This document shows positions 32,131 through 40,597 of a stretch of DNA of 64,000 bases, in pieces. Location: NCBI RefSeq assembly GCF_003999975.1, contig NZ_RJAC01000014.1, positions 62,001-126,000 on the forward strand, read 5' to 3'. The notes under the pieces were generated by a model. That model saw only the letters and a list, made by a program, of their open reading frames with translations. It had not been told where the DNA came from and did no database searches. The translations under genes were made by a program, and so were the position numbers. Position 1 is the first letter of the stretch. Every line of letters starts with the position of its first letter. This stretch comes from Actinoplanes solisilvae (lineage in GTDB: Bacteria > Actinomycetota > Actinomycetes > Mycobacteriales > Micromonosporaceae).

Positions 32131-32191
32131 CGGGGCGAGGCGGGGCGAGGCGGGGTTGGAGCGTGGCGGGGTCGGTTGGGGCGAGGCGGGG
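32131..32191. repeat. short G-rich direct repeats
   Basis: Several CGAGGCGGGG units in the 149-bp gap upstream of the beta-propeller promoter and downstream of the DrrAB-type permease. On the minus strand this is a C-rich tract with no obvious hairpin. Confidence 0.5.
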
Positions 32192-32236
32192 CGTGACTGG
32201 GTTCGGTCGGGGGCGGACCGGGTCCGGGGTCGGCGG

Positions 32237-32998
32237 TCAGGCGACCCTGCGGCGGTAGGCCAGCATCGCGAAGACGTACGCGACCACGAGGACGCCGACG
32301 CACCAGGCCAGCGCGACCCAGATGTCGTTGCCCACCGGCTGCTGGTCGAACAGGGAGCGGATCGTGTTGACGATCGAGGTGACCGGCTGGTTCTCGGCGA
32401 AGGCGCGCACCGGGCCGGGCATCGTGTCGGTGGGGACGAAGGCCGAGCTGATGAAGGGCAGGAAGACGATCGGGTAGGAGAAGGCCGACGCACCGTCGAC
32501 CGACGTGGCCGACAGCCCGGCGATCACCGCGACCCAGGTCAGTGCGAGGGTGAAGAGGGCCAGGATGCCGGCCACGGCGAGCCACGACAGCACCCCGGCC
32601 GACGAGCGGAACCCGATGCCCAGCCCGACCAGGAAGATGACCACCACGGAGATCGCGTTGGACACCAGCGAGGTCAGCACGTGGCCCCACAGCACCGACG
32701 AGCGCGCGATCGGCATCGAGTGGAACCGTTCGAAGATGCCGCTCTGCATGTCGAGGAAGAGGCGGTAGGACGTGTACGAGATGCCGCTCGCGATGGCGAT
32801 GAGCAGGACCCCGGGCATCAGGTAGTTGACGTAGTTGTCGGTGTTGGCCTGGATCGCGCCGCCGAACACGTAGCGGAACAGCAGCAGGAACGCCAGCGGC
32901 ATGATCGCGGTCGTGATGATCGTGTCGGGGCTGCGGGTGATGTGTTTCAGGGTGCGCCCGAGCATCACGCCGGTGTTGCCGAAAACGTGCGCGCTCAT
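32237..32998 (-). CDS. DrrB-type ABC-2 permease
   Basis: A 253-residue membrane protein with six predicted helices and the ABC-2 consensus around SGIFERFHSMPIARSSVLWG, typical of daunorubicin-resistance (DrrB) permeases. ATG 32998 overlaps the ATPase stop by four bases. Together they form a half-size drug or lipid exporter. It is the last gene of a four-gene operon beginning with a ribbon-helix-helix protein. The exported compound is unknown. Confidence 0.9.
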   Translation of the reverse strand: MSAHVFGNTGVMLGRTLKHITRSPDTIITTAIMPLAFLLLFRYVFGGAIQANTDNYVNYLMPGVLLIAIASGISYTSYRLFLDMQSGIFERFHSMPIARSSVLWGHVLTSLVSNAISVVVIFLVGLGIGFRSSAGVLSWLAVAGILALFTLALTWVAVIAGLSATSVDGASAFSYPIVFLPFISSAFVPTDTMPGPVRAFAENQPVTSIVNTIRSLFDQQPVGNDIWVALAWCVGVLVVAYVFAMLAYRRRVA

Positions 32999-33759
32999 TT
33001 CTGCTCCTTCTTTCCGACGATGGCCAGGAAGATCTCCTCGAGGGTGGGTTGCCGCTCCACGTATTCGACCTGGGCCGGCGGCAGCAGTTTCCGCAGCTCC
33101 TCCAGCGTGCCGGACACGATGATCGTGCCCTGGTGGAGGATCGCGATCCGGTCGGCCAGCTTCTCGGCCTCGTCCAGATACTGGGTGGTGAGCAGGACGG
33201 TCGTGCCGTCGTCGGCGAGCTTCTGGATCACCTGCCACACCTCGATGCGGGCCTCCGGGTCGAGCCCGGTCGTCGGCTCGTCGAGGAAGATGACCGGCGG
33301 GTCGCCGATCAGGCTCATCGAGATGTCGAGGCGCCGCCGCATGCCGCCGGAGTAGCCGGCCACGCGCCGGTCGCCCGCGTCGGCCAGCCCGAACCGTTCG
33401 AGCAGCTCGTCGGCGACCTTGCGCGGGTTGGCGACCTGACGCAGCTTGGCGATCAGGATCAGGTTCTCCCGGCCGGTCAGGATCTCGTCGACCGCCGCGA
33501 ACTGCCCGGTCAGGCTGATCGACTCACGCACCCGCTCGGGCTGGGCGAGCACGTCGTGGCCGTTGACGGTCGCCGTCCCCTGGTCGGGTTTCAGGAGCGT
33601 GGCCAGGATGCGCACGACCGTGGTCTTGCCGGCGCCGTTCGAGCCGAGCAGGGCGAAGATGCTCCCGCGGGCCACGTCGAAGTCGACGCCCTTGAGCACC
33701 TCCAGTTTCCCGTACGATTTCCGCAGTCCTTCGATGTGGATCGCCGCGTTCGGTTCCAT
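32995..33759 (-). CDS. DrrA-type ABC ATPase
   Basis: A 254-residue ATPase with Walker A GSNGAGKTT (39-47), signature YSGGMRRRLD and Walker B VIFLDEPTTGLD, the DrrA pattern of drug exporters. It ends with the short C-terminal segment PTLEEIFLAIVGKKEQK. ATG 33759 lies 14 bp after the DUF4097 gene. It energises the overlapping permease at 32237-32998. Confidence 0.92.
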   Translation of the reverse strand: MEPNAAIHIEGLRKSYGKLEVLKGVDFDVARGSIFALLGSNGAGKTTVVRILATLLKPDQGTATVNGHDVLAQPERVRESISLTGQFAAVDEILTGRENLILIAKLRQVANPRKVADELLERFGLADAGDRRVAGYSGGMRRRLDISMSLIGDPPVIFLDEPTTGLDPEARIEVWQVIQKLADDGTTVLLTTQYLDEAEKLADRIAILHQGTIIVSGTLEELRKLLPPAQVEYVERQPTLEEIFLAIVGKKEQK

Positions 33760-33773
33760 GTCTGCGTGTCCTT

Positions 33774-34616
33774 TCAGGACCGGTGAATGGTGATGTCGCC
33801 GAAGGAGGTGCGGCCGCGCACCTCGACGGTCTCGGCGGCGTTGTCGGGACCGGTGGCGTTGTCCAGTTCGTTGCGCACGTGCCCGAACGAGGTGTTGACG
33901 TCGAGCCAGGCGGCGGTTCCGTCGGCGATGCCGATGTCGAGGTTGCCCATCGAGGTGCCGAGCACGACCGAGCCGCGCGCGACTTCGCCGAGGTGGATGG
34001 CGCCGTTGGCCGTCTTCACGTCGACGCCGGCGCCGGCCCGCTCGACGCGGATCTCGCCGTTGGCCGAGCGCACCCGCAGGTCGCCGTCGACGAGCCCGAT
34101 CGTGGTGTCGCCATTGGAGTTCTTCACCGTCGCGCCGCCGTGGACCTCGCCGACCTGGATCTTGCCGGAGGCGGTCGAGATGTCGGCGGCCCCGTCGACC
34201 CGGCCGACGGTGATCTGCCCGGCTGACGTGCTCACCCGCAGCGGGCCGGAGCGCTCGACGCTGACGTCACCGGCGGAGGTCTTGTACCGGCACTCCCCCA
34301 GCGGGCCGGAGCAGCGCAGGTCGCCGACCCCGGTCTGGGCCGTCACCCGGGAGCCGGCCGGCAGCTCGATGGTCACGTCGACCGACCGGGTCCTCTTGGA
34401 GAAGTCGAACAGGCGCTTCGGGCCGGTGATCCGCAGCGTGCCGTCGGAGAAGTCGACGCGGGTCTGCGCGGCGGCCTCGACGTCGGAGCTGTCGGATTCC
34501 AGGCTCGGGCGGACCTCGACGGCCGTGTCGGCGCGCTCGCTCGCTACGACGCGCACGTTGCCGACGCTGATGTCGAGATCGACGGAGATCGGTCCGGGCG
34601 TTTCGAAAAAAGGCAT
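33774..34616 (-). CDS. DUF4097-family beta-strand repeat protein
   Basis: A 280-residue cytosolic protein made of repeated short beta strands (SAGQITVGRVDGAADI, SNGDTTIGLVDGDLRV, ANGAIHLGEVARGSVV), the right-handed beta-helix-like pattern of DUF4097/adhesin-like proteins. No signal peptide is present. ATG 34616 is preferred over a GTG at 34628. It lies between a ribbon-helix-helix gene and the DrrAB pair, an arrangement repeated in actinomycete genomes; its role, perhaps sensing for the exporter, is unknown. Confidence 0.85.
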   Translation of the reverse strand: MPFFETPGPISVDLDISVGNVRVVASERADTAVEVRPSLESDSSDVEAAAQTRVDFSDGTLRITGPKRLFDFSKRTRSVDVTIELPAGSRVTAQTGVGDLRCSGPLGECRYKTSAGDVSVERSGPLRVSTSAGQITVGRVDGAADISTASGKIQVGEVHGGATVKNSNGDTTIGLVDGDLRVRSANGEIRVERAGAGVDVKTANGAIHLGEVARGSVVLGTSMGNLDIGIADGTAAWLDVNTSFGHVRNELDNATGPDNAAETVEVRGRTSFGDITIHRS

Positions 34617-34657
34617 GGTGGTCCCCACTCAACGGGTCGGAGGGTGAAAAAGGGAGG

Positions 34658-35170
34658 TCAGCGCACCCAGCCGGTGAACCGCTGGGGGGCGCGGCGGGCG
34701 CTGTCGGGCTTGGTCGGCGGTTCGCGGTCGGCGCGCTGCAGGTGGGCGGAGGCCGCCCGGACGAGCCAGGCGTTGACCGAGCGGCCCTCCTTGGCGGCGG
34801 CCTCCTCGATCGCGGTCTTGAGCTGCTCGGGCATGCGGACGTTGATGCGGGTGGCCGGGCCCTCCTCGGCGACCGCGAGGTCGCTGTCGGTGGCGTTGGC
34901 GGCGGCCGCGGGCGCGGCCGTCTCGACCGGGGGCGGCGTCACGACGAAGCTCGGCTCGCGGCCGCGCAGGCGCAGCTCGACCGAGCCGGGGGCCAGGTCA
35001 CTGGTGATCTCGTCGGCGGCGGTGGAGAGCGCTTCGAGCAGCGTCATGCGGATCGCCGACTCGAGCGGCCCGGTCAGCCGCTCGACCAGCGCCCGCGACT
35101 CCTCGCCGCCGGCTTCGGCCAGCGTGGCGAACTCGCGGCCGAGGCTGCTGACGTACGCGTTCAGGTCCAT
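34658..35170 (-). CDS. ribbon-helix-helix DNA-binding protein
   Basis: A 170-residue protein. The C-terminal residues 107-146 (TRINVRMPEQLKTAIEEAA, then EGRSVNAWLVRAAS) form a HicB/CopG/Arc-type ribbon-helix-helix. The first 60 residues are helical (SSLGREFATLAEAGGEESRAL) and probably oligomerise. No toxin gene is adjacent, so it is better seen as the operon's repressor than as an antitoxin. A 12-bp inverted repeat lies over its start, suggesting autoregulation. Confidence 0.8.
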   Translation of the reverse strand: MDLNAYVSSLGREFATLAEAGGEESRALVERLTGPLESAIRMTLLEALSTAADEITSDLAPGSVELRLRGREPSFVVTPPPVETAAPAAAANATDSDLAVAEEGPATRINVRMPEQLKTAIEEAAAKEGRSVNAWLVRAASAHLQRADREPPTKPDSARRAPQRFTGWVR

Positions 35171-35226
35171 GGCACCATCGTGGCACACGGATGGCACCAG
35201 AGCAAGCCAAAGTGGTGCCACGATGG
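35169..35226. promoter_or_regulatory. operator region of the RHH-DUF4097-DrrAB operon
   Basis: CCATCGTGGCAC at 35175-35186 is repeated exactly in inverted orientation at 35215-35226. TGGCACC also occurs at 35170, 35192 and, inverted, at 35214. This cluster covers the start codon and the whole upstream gap of the ribbon-helix-helix gene, the placement expected for autoregulation by such proteins. Confidence 0.6.
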
Positions 35227-35228
35227 CG

Positions 35229-38200
35229 TCAGACCGTGAGGTGCGCCCGTTTTGCGGCATACATGGCGGCGTCGGCGTCGTCCAATGCCGCTCCGATGCC
35301 GCCGTCGGTCGTGATCGACGCCCATCCGACCGACGCCGCGACCCCGGCGCTCGCCAGTTCGGCGCGCAGGCGGTCGATGGCCCTCTGGCCGGCGTCCTCG
35401 GAGCACTGGGCCAGGATGAGACCGAACTCGTCACCGCCGATGCGGGCGACGAAGTCGGTGTCGCGAAGGGCGCGCTGGGCGACGGTGGCGGCCGCCTTGA
35501 TGTACGTGTCGCCGGCCGCATGCCCCTGGGTGTCGTTTATCGTCTTGAGCCCGTCGAGGTCGAGCATCGCGACGACGGTCGGGTCGGCGAGGCGCTCGAA
35601 CCGTTGCCGGGTCCGGTCGACCACCCGTTGCCAGGCGCGCCGGTTCGGCAGGCCGGTGAGGGGGTCGGTGTCGGCGCAGAGCTGTTCGCGCAGCAGCGCG
35701 TTGGAGGCGCGGTCCTGCACCCGGTCGGCCGACAGGGCCGCGGTCAGCATGCGGCCGAGCAGTGCGAGCAGCGGTTCGGCGTGGGCCAGGCGCGGGTCGT
35801 CGGTGTGTGCGGCCGGGTCGAGGCCGCAGATGGCGCCGAACAGGGAGCCGTCGGGTTCGGTGATGACCGCGCCCGCATAGGTGCCGATGTCGACGAGGTC
35901 GTTGACCCGGGCATTCGCGTACGCCGGGACGGCTCGGGCGTCGCGGGCCACCGTCGGGGCAGTCCCGGCCGCCATGTGCACGCAGTAGCTGTCCTCCCAG
36001 GGATGGCTCCCGCCCTGCCGCAGGCCGTACCCGTTGTCGGCGTCCAGATAGAGGTACGTCTGCCGGCCGTTCTGCACCCGGGTGACCGCCCAGAAGGCCA
36101 GCGGCATCTGCTGGTGCAGGTATTCGAGAACGAGCAGGGCACTGTGCTCGAAGCCGGCCGACGGTGGCTCGGGCGAGACCGAAGGCTCGGGCCCGGGCTC
36201 GGCCGCCTCCGCTGGTTGCGGCGGGCTGCTCTCCGGCGCGGGTGCTCCGATGGCGTCGGCGGGCAGGGTCAGCGTGAACCGCGAGCCCCCTTCGACCCCC
36301 GGCGAAGCGGCGATGGTGCCACCGTGGCGCTCGACGATGCGCTTGCAGATTCCCAGCCCGAGGCCGGTACCGCTGTAGCCGGCGCCGCGGTGCGCCCGGT
36401 GGAAATTGGTGAAGATGCTTGTGTGCTGACCCTCGGGGATGCCGATGCCGTTGTCGTCGATCGTCACGGTCACGACGTGGTCGGCGGCCTCGGCACGGAT
36501 CCGCAGCCGGGGCGTGATGCCGGCGCCGGTGTATTTGATCGCGTTACTGATCAAATTCTCCAGCAGCTGCCGTACGAGGACCGGGTCGGCATAGACCGTC
36601 GGCAGCTCGCCGATGTCGAAGGCCGGCACCGGCGTACCCGCGCTCTGCGCCTGGTCCATGCGGGCGATCGCGATGTCGTTGACCACCTCGCCGAGCTCGA
36701 CCACGGTCGGGGCGAGCGTGGCGTCGCGGGCGGTCGTGTAGGCCAGCAGGTCGTCGATCATGCCGCGCATCCGGCGGGCGGCGCGCCCGATGCGGGTCAG
36801 CGCGTCGCGGGCCTCGTCACGGTCGAGCGGGCCGGGCTCATCGGCCAGGGTCTCGACCAGCGACTCGGTCCAGCCCTCGACGGTGGCCAGCGGGTTCAGC
36901 AGGTCGTGGGCGACGGCGCCCGCGAAGGAGGCGAGCTCGTCGCGGTGGCGGCGCTCCGCGGTGACATCGTGGAAGACGGTGACGGCGCACCGCCGTCCGT
37001 CGAGGTCGGCCGGCAGAATCGCGGAGCTGACGTTGAGCAGCCTTCTCTCGGGCACACCGGGATTGCGGACGAGGATGTCCATGCCCCGCACATCGGTTCC
37101 GGCCAGAGCCCGGCGGTACGGCATCTCGTCGTGGGTCAGCAACGTCCCGTCGGGGTGGAACAGGCCGTAGAAGTCGGGCCGGGCCATCTGCCCCGAGGTG
37201 CTGACGACGCCGCCGATGAGCCGCTGCACGGCTGGGTTGCGCAGCAGGAAGCGGCCGTCCTCGTCGACGACGGTGAGCCCCTCGGCCATCGAGTCGACGA
37301 TCGCGGTCATCAGCTTGGCCTGCCGGGCCGACGCCTCCTGCTCGGTGCGCAGGAGCCGCACGAGGGCGACGCGCTCGTCGCGGCCCAGCGCGAGGGAGAG
37401 CCCGACCACGGCGATCACGCCGACGAACGCCTGCGCGACCAGGGCCCGGGCCGGGTGCGAGTCGATCTGGGCGAACACACCGGTGCCGTGCAGCGTGAAC
37501 AGCACCGCGACCGTGCCGAAGACCAGGTCGTGCAGCACCACGAAGCTGGTGTGCAGGCGCGATCCGGCCCAGACCGTCATCGCGAGCACGGTGAAGGCCA
37601 GCGGCAGGTGGTGCAGCAGGCCGAAAACGGCCCAGTAGCCCGCCGCGGAGAGCACTACGACGGTGGCGTACTCGAAGCGGCGTCGTACCGGGGTGGCGGA
37701 CCAGCGGGCCCGGATCGCCGCCGGGCCGGACTGCCAGAGCTGCCCGCAGGCGAGCCACACGGCGCCGATCAGCAGGATGCTCACGGTGTTGCGGGTCATC
37801 CAGACGACCACGGCCGACCACGAGTAGGTGCCGGAGACGACCCAGACCCCGGTGGGGCCGACGAGCGCGCCCGCACCGGTGCTCAGCAACGCCGCCGCCG
37901 TCAAGCGCCACAACTCGTACGGGCGACTCAGCTGATCTTTGCCGCCGAGCGCGCGCAGGTGCGACAGCCAGCGGTTGATCAGGTAGGCGAACGTGATCGC
38001 CTGCAGCAGATTGGCGACCACGAACCAGACGGCCAGCGTCGCGGAGGCACCGGTGGCCATGTTGACCACGACAGTGACGACCGACAGCACCAAGGCGTCG
38101 ACAAGCCGCCAGCGCGAACGGTGCTGCACGAGGAACCAGACCGCCGACACGCCGGCCGCGGGCCAGACGAGGCTCAGGTTCGTCGCGTCCATCACCGTCA

Positions 38201-38315
38201 GCCGCCCGGCGTAGGTCGCGAACAGGTAGACGACCATGAAGCAGAGGGTGCGCACCAAGGAAGAGCGCAAGCCGACGACCTCCCCCCACTGCGGGACGCC
38301 CGATGATCCTGACAT
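35229..38315 (-). CDS. MASE1-PAS-histidine kinase-GAF-GGDEF hybrid protein
   Basis: A 1028-residue membrane signalling protein joining two output types. Residues 20-310 are a MASE1-like sensor with about eight helices; 330-455 a PAS domain; HisKA has the phospho-acceptor His470 in AHDLLNPL; the ATPase part has Asn591, DDNGIGIPEG (620-629) and GTGLGLGI; 730-900 look like GAF; the C-terminus is a diguanylate cyclase with GGDEF at 960-964 and a c-di-GMP inhibition site RDTD at 951-954. All key residues are present, so both kinase and cyclase could be active. A lone receiver gene diverges from it. Confidence 0.9.
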   Translation of the reverse strand: MSGSSGVPQWGEVVGLRSSLVRTLCFMVVYLFATYAGRLTVMDATNLSLVWPAAGVSAVWFLVQHRSRWRLVDALVLSVVTVVVNMATGASATLAVWFVVANLLQAITFAYLINRWLSHLRALGGKDQLSRPYELWRLTAAALLSTGAGALVGPTGVWVVSGTYSWSAVVVWMTRNTVSILLIGAVWLACGQLWQSGPAAIRARWSATPVRRRFEYATVVVLSAAGYWAVFGLLHHLPLAFTVLAMTVWAGSRLHTSFVVLHDLVFGTVAVLFTLHGTGVFAQIDSHPARALVAQAFVGVIAVVGLSLALGRDERVALVRLLRTEQEASARQAKLMTAIVDSMAEGLTVVDEDGRFLLRNPAVQRLIGGVVSTSGQMARPDFYGLFHPDGTLLTHDEMPYRRALAGTDVRGMDILVRNPGVPERRLLNVSSAILPADLDGRRCAVTVFHDVTAERRHRDELASFAGAVAHDLLNPLATVEGWTESLVETLADEPGPLDRDEARDALTRIGRAARRMRGMIDDLLAYTTARDATLAPTVVELGEVVNDIAIARMDQAQSAGTPVPAFDIGELPTVYADPVLVRQLLENLISNAIKYTGAGITPRLRIRAEAADHVVTVTIDDNGIGIPEGQHTSIFTNFHRAHRGAGYSGTGLGLGICKRIVERHGGTIAASPGVEGGSRFTLTLPADAIGAPAPESSPPQPAEAAEPGPEPSVSPEPPSAGFEHSALLVLEYLHQQMPLAFWAVTRVQNGRQTYLYLDADNGYGLRQGGSHPWEDSYCVHMAAGTAPTVARDARAVPAYANARVNDLVDIGTYAGAVITEPDGSLFGAICGLDPAAHTDDPRLAHAEPLLALLGRMLTAALSADRVQDRASNALLREQLCADTDPLTGLPNRRAWQRVVDRTRQRFERLADPTVVAMLDLDGLKTINDTQGHAAGDTYIKAAATVAQRALRDTDFVARIGGDEFGLILAQCSEDAGQRAIDRLRAELASAGVAASVGWASITTDGGIGAALDDADAAMYAAKRAHLTV

Positions 38316-38378
38316 TTATCATATAAGGGGCAATTCGCCCGTACGGTAGTGTTTACCGCAGTGGCAGGAGGGGATCGC

Positions 38379-38759
38379 ATGTCGGCGCCGGCCACCCCGG
38401 TCGTGCTCGTCGTGGACGACGACCTCGACTTTCTGGACACCATGACGCACCAGCTCGGCGTGCGCGGCTTCCGGGTACTGACCGCGCCCGACAGCGAGTC
38501 GGCCATGACGGTGTGCGAGCAGGAGGGCGACGCGATCGACGTGCTGATCGCCGACCTGTCACTGCCCGGCGACCTGAACGGCTCGCTGGCGCGGCGCGTC
38601 TCGGCCGCCTATCCGACCGTGAAGATCGTGTACGCCACCGGAGTGCCGCGGCACATCGCCGTGGCCACCGGGCTGGTCCCGCCGACCGCGCCCTACCTGG
38701 AGAAGCCGGTCAGCGCCGACATCCTCTCGGGCCTGATGCGCAGCCTGATCCGGCGGTAG
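38379..38759 (+). CDS. single-domain response regulator
   Basis: A 126-residue CheY-like receiver with acidic pocket DDD (13-15), phospho-acceptor Asp59 in LIADLSLPG and Lys109 in LEKPV. There is no output domain. ATG 38379 has a strong GGAGGGG. It is divergent from, and 63 bp away from, the kinase-cyclase gene, so it is the natural phosphorylation partner. Confidence 0.9.
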   Translation: MSAPATPVVLVVDDDLDFLDTMTHQLGVRGFRVLTAPDSESAMTVCEQEGDAIDVLIADLSLPGDLNGSLARRVSAAYPTVKIVYATGVPRHIAVATGLVPPTAPYLEKPVSADILSGLMRSLIRR

Positions 38760-38762
38760 GAA

Positions 38763-38808
38763 ACTTAGCCCTTGCACTAAGTGTTCGCGGCGGCCAATAC
38801 TTAGCCTC
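38763..38808 (+). promoter_or_regulatory. ArsR promoter/operator, probably leaderless
   Basis: ACTTAG (38763-38768) and CTAAGT (38777-38782) form an inverted repeat, and ACTTAGCC recurs at 38799-38806. TTGCAC (38772-38777) and AATACT (38796-38801) could be -35 and -10 with an 18-bp spacer; the GTG start follows seven bases after, with no ribosome site. The repressor would then block its own promoter. Confidence 0.55.
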
Positions 38809-39138
38809 GTGGCACAGTATTCGGCCCTGCTCGATCACGTCTTCGTCGCCCTGGCCGACCCGACGCGGCGCGACGTCGTGCGGCGTCTCGGCGAAGGCCC
38901 GGCCAGCGTGGGCGAGCTGGCGGCCGCCTTCCCGATGACACTGCCCTCGTTCATGAAGCACGTGCGCACGCTCGAACAGGCCGGCCTGATCCACACGGCC
39001 AAGTCGGGCCGCGTCCGCACCTGCGTGCTCAACCGCGAGCGCCTGGCCCTCGTCGACGACTGGCTGGCCGAACAACGCACCCTCTGGCACCAGCGAACCA
39101 ACCGCCTCGAACAACTCGTCACCGAGGAGCAACCGTGA
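38809..39138 (+). CDS. ArsR-family repressor
   Basis: A 109-residue winged-helix protein (LADPTRRDVVRRLGEGPASVGELA, then MTLPSFMKHVRTLEQAGLI as recognition helix). No Cys cluster for metal sensing is present, as is usual for ArsR proteins paired with SRPBCC partners. Its end overlaps the next gene by four bases. It likely represses the pair through the repeats just upstream. Confidence 0.9.
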   Translation: MAQYSALLDHVFVALADPTRRDVVRRLGEGPASVGELAAAFPMTLPSFMKHVRTLEQAGLIHTAKSGRVRTCVLNRERLALVDDWLAEQRTLWHQRTNRLEQLVTEEQP

Positions 39139-39605
39139 ACCCCGACCTTGACCTGACTCTCGACCGCGTCATCCGCGCTCCCCGCGCGGCCGTCTGGAAC
39201 GCGTGGACCGACCCGGCCCGCTTCGCTCAGTGGTGGATCCCGGCGCCGGCCGTGTGCCGCGTCGACCGGCTGGAAGCACGACCGGGCGGCGGCCTCGTGA
39301 CCCGGATGAGCGACGACGGGGTCGATTTCGTCCCGCACGTCGACGCCGTCTTCGTGGTCGTCGACGATCTCGAGCGGATCGTCTGGACCAACGCCGTCGA
39401 CAGCTCGTGGCGGCCCGCCGACCCGCAGCCGATCCCGATGACGGCCGAGATCACGTTCGCCGACCACCCGGACGGCACCGACTACCGCGTCATCGTGCGG
39501 CACGCCGACCCCGCCGCCCGCGATCTGCACGAGAAACTCGGCTTCGCGGACGGCTGGGGCACGGTCACCGACCAGCTCGCGGCGGTCTCAGGGCAGCAGG
39601 GCTGA
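39135..39605 (+). CDS. SRPBCC (AHSA1-like) protein
   Basis: A 156-residue helix-grip protein of the AHSA1/START type, with the family start LDRVIRAPRAAVWNAWTDP and central FAQWWIPAP. The fold holds a hydrophobic ligand. Coupled to the upstream ArsR by an ATGA-type overlap, a very common pairing in which the SRPBCC protein may bind the inducing compound. Its last 18 bases overlap the convergent lipoprotein gene. Confidence 0.88.
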   Translation: MNPDLDLTLDRVIRAPRAAVWNAWTDPARFAQWWIPAPAVCRVDRLEARPGGGLVTRMSDDGVDFVPHVDAVFVVVDDLERIVWTNAVDSSWRPADPQPIPMTAEITFADHPDGTDYRVIVRHADPAARDLHEKLGFADGWGTVTDQLAAVSGQQG

Positions 39606-40544
39606 CAGGTCGGGCGGGGTCGTGAGCAGGCCGTCGGTCTTGGCCTGCTCGGCCAGCGACTCGACCGAGGCGCGATCGACCTCGGCGGGCCAGCGCGGCA
39701 GGATCAGCGCGTCGCGGGTCTCGGGCGGGATCTTGGTGTAGGTGCCGAGCGCGTCACGCACCTCGTCGGCGTGCGAGTCGGCGTACGCCAGGGACTCTTT
39801 CATCGCCTCGGTGAAGCGCTTGACCAGGTCCGGGTCCTTGGCCAGCAGTTCCTGGGACGTGAAATACATGGCGACGGTCAGGTTCGGGGCGGCGTCGACG
39901 TAGCTGGAAGCGATCTTGCGGGCGCCCGCGGCCTCGGCGGCCTGCTGGAACGGTTCGACGACGAAGATCGCGTCGACCTGGCCGGACTGCAGGGCCGGCA
40001 ACTGGTCGGGAAAGGCCAGCTCGGTGAACTTGACCTTCGCAGCGTCGCCGCCGTCCTTGCGCACCGACGAGCGTACGGTCGTCTCGACGATGTTCTTGAG
40101 CGTGTTCGCGGCGACCGTGCGCCCGGCGAGATCCTTGGCCGACTTGATCGGGCTGTCCGCCTTGACGAACAGACCCGCGAAGTCCTTGCCGTCGACGCCG
40201 GTGGAGTTGTTGCCGTTCGCGATCGCCTTGATCGGCACCTTGCGCGACTGCGCGAGCAGCAGCGAGATCGTGTTGCTGAAACCGAACTGGAACTCCCCGC
40301 TGAGCACGGCCGGCACGATGGCCGCACCGCCCTGCGCGGTGGTCAGGGTGAGGTCGATGTTGCGCTGCTTGAAAAAGCCCTTGGCCTGCCCCAGATAGAT
40401 GGGGGCGACGTCGACGATCGCGATGACGCCGACGTTCACCTTGTCCGGCCCGGCGGTCTCGGCCGGCTCGTCACCGTCACCGCCGCACGCGGCAAGGACC
40501 AGGGCTGTGGTGGTCAGAATGGCCAGAAAGGGGGATCGTCGCAT
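39588..40544 (-). CDS. ABC transporter substrate-binding lipoprotein (NMT1/SsuA-like)
   Basis: A 318-residue exported lipoprotein: signal peptide with lipobox LAAC near residue 20, then an NMT1/SsuA-type binding fold (VNVGVIAIVDVAPIYLGQAKGFF, VLSGEFQFGFSNTISLLLAQ, LKNIVETTVRSSVRK, VDAIFVVEPFQQAAE). These bind sulfonates, thiamine precursors or other small organics. ATG 40544 has GGACGGAG upstream. No permease or ATPase is adjacent, so it must use a transporter encoded elsewhere. It lies downstream of a flavin monooxygenase and may supply its substrate. Confidence 0.85.
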   Translation of the reverse strand: MRRSPFLAILTTTALVLAACGGDGDEPAETAGPDKVNVGVIAIVDVAPIYLGQAKGFFKQRNIDLTLTTAQGGAAIVPAVLSGEFQFGFSNTISLLLAQSRKVPIKAIANGNNSTGVDGKDFAGLFVKADSPIKSAKDLAGRTVAANTLKNIVETTVRSSVRKDGGDAAKVKFTELAFPDQLPALQSGQVDAIFVVEPFQQAAEAAGARKIASSYVDAAPNLTVAMYFTSQELLAKDPDLVKRFTEAMKESLAYADSHADEVRDALGTYTKIPPETRDALILPRWPAEVDRASVESLAEQAKTDGLLTTPPDLSALLP

Positions 40545-40568
40545 GAGGACTCCGTCCGCTCCCAGGCA

Positions 40569-40597
40569 ACCTAAATTGATCGACACCTATCGGTCAA
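40569..40597 (-). promoter_or_regulatory. promoter with near-palindrome for the lipoprotein gene
   Basis: On the minus strand, TTGACC (40597-40592) and TTAGGT (40574-40569) are 17 bp apart. TTGATCGA and TCGGTCAA (40576-40597, + strand) form an inverted repeat with one mismatch that covers the -35 and spacer and overlaps the stop of the monooxygenase gene. Confidence 0.5.

Noticed and set aside
34658..35170. Antitoxin of a toxin-antitoxin pair
   Set aside because: The ribbon-helix-helix protein has no adjacent toxin-sized gene; its neighbours are DUF4097 and an ABC exporter.
34644..38306. 1220-codon + strand frame opposite the kinase-cyclase gene
   Set aside because: The minus strand has clear MASE1, kinase and GGDEF motifs; the + frame shows only composition-driven residues.
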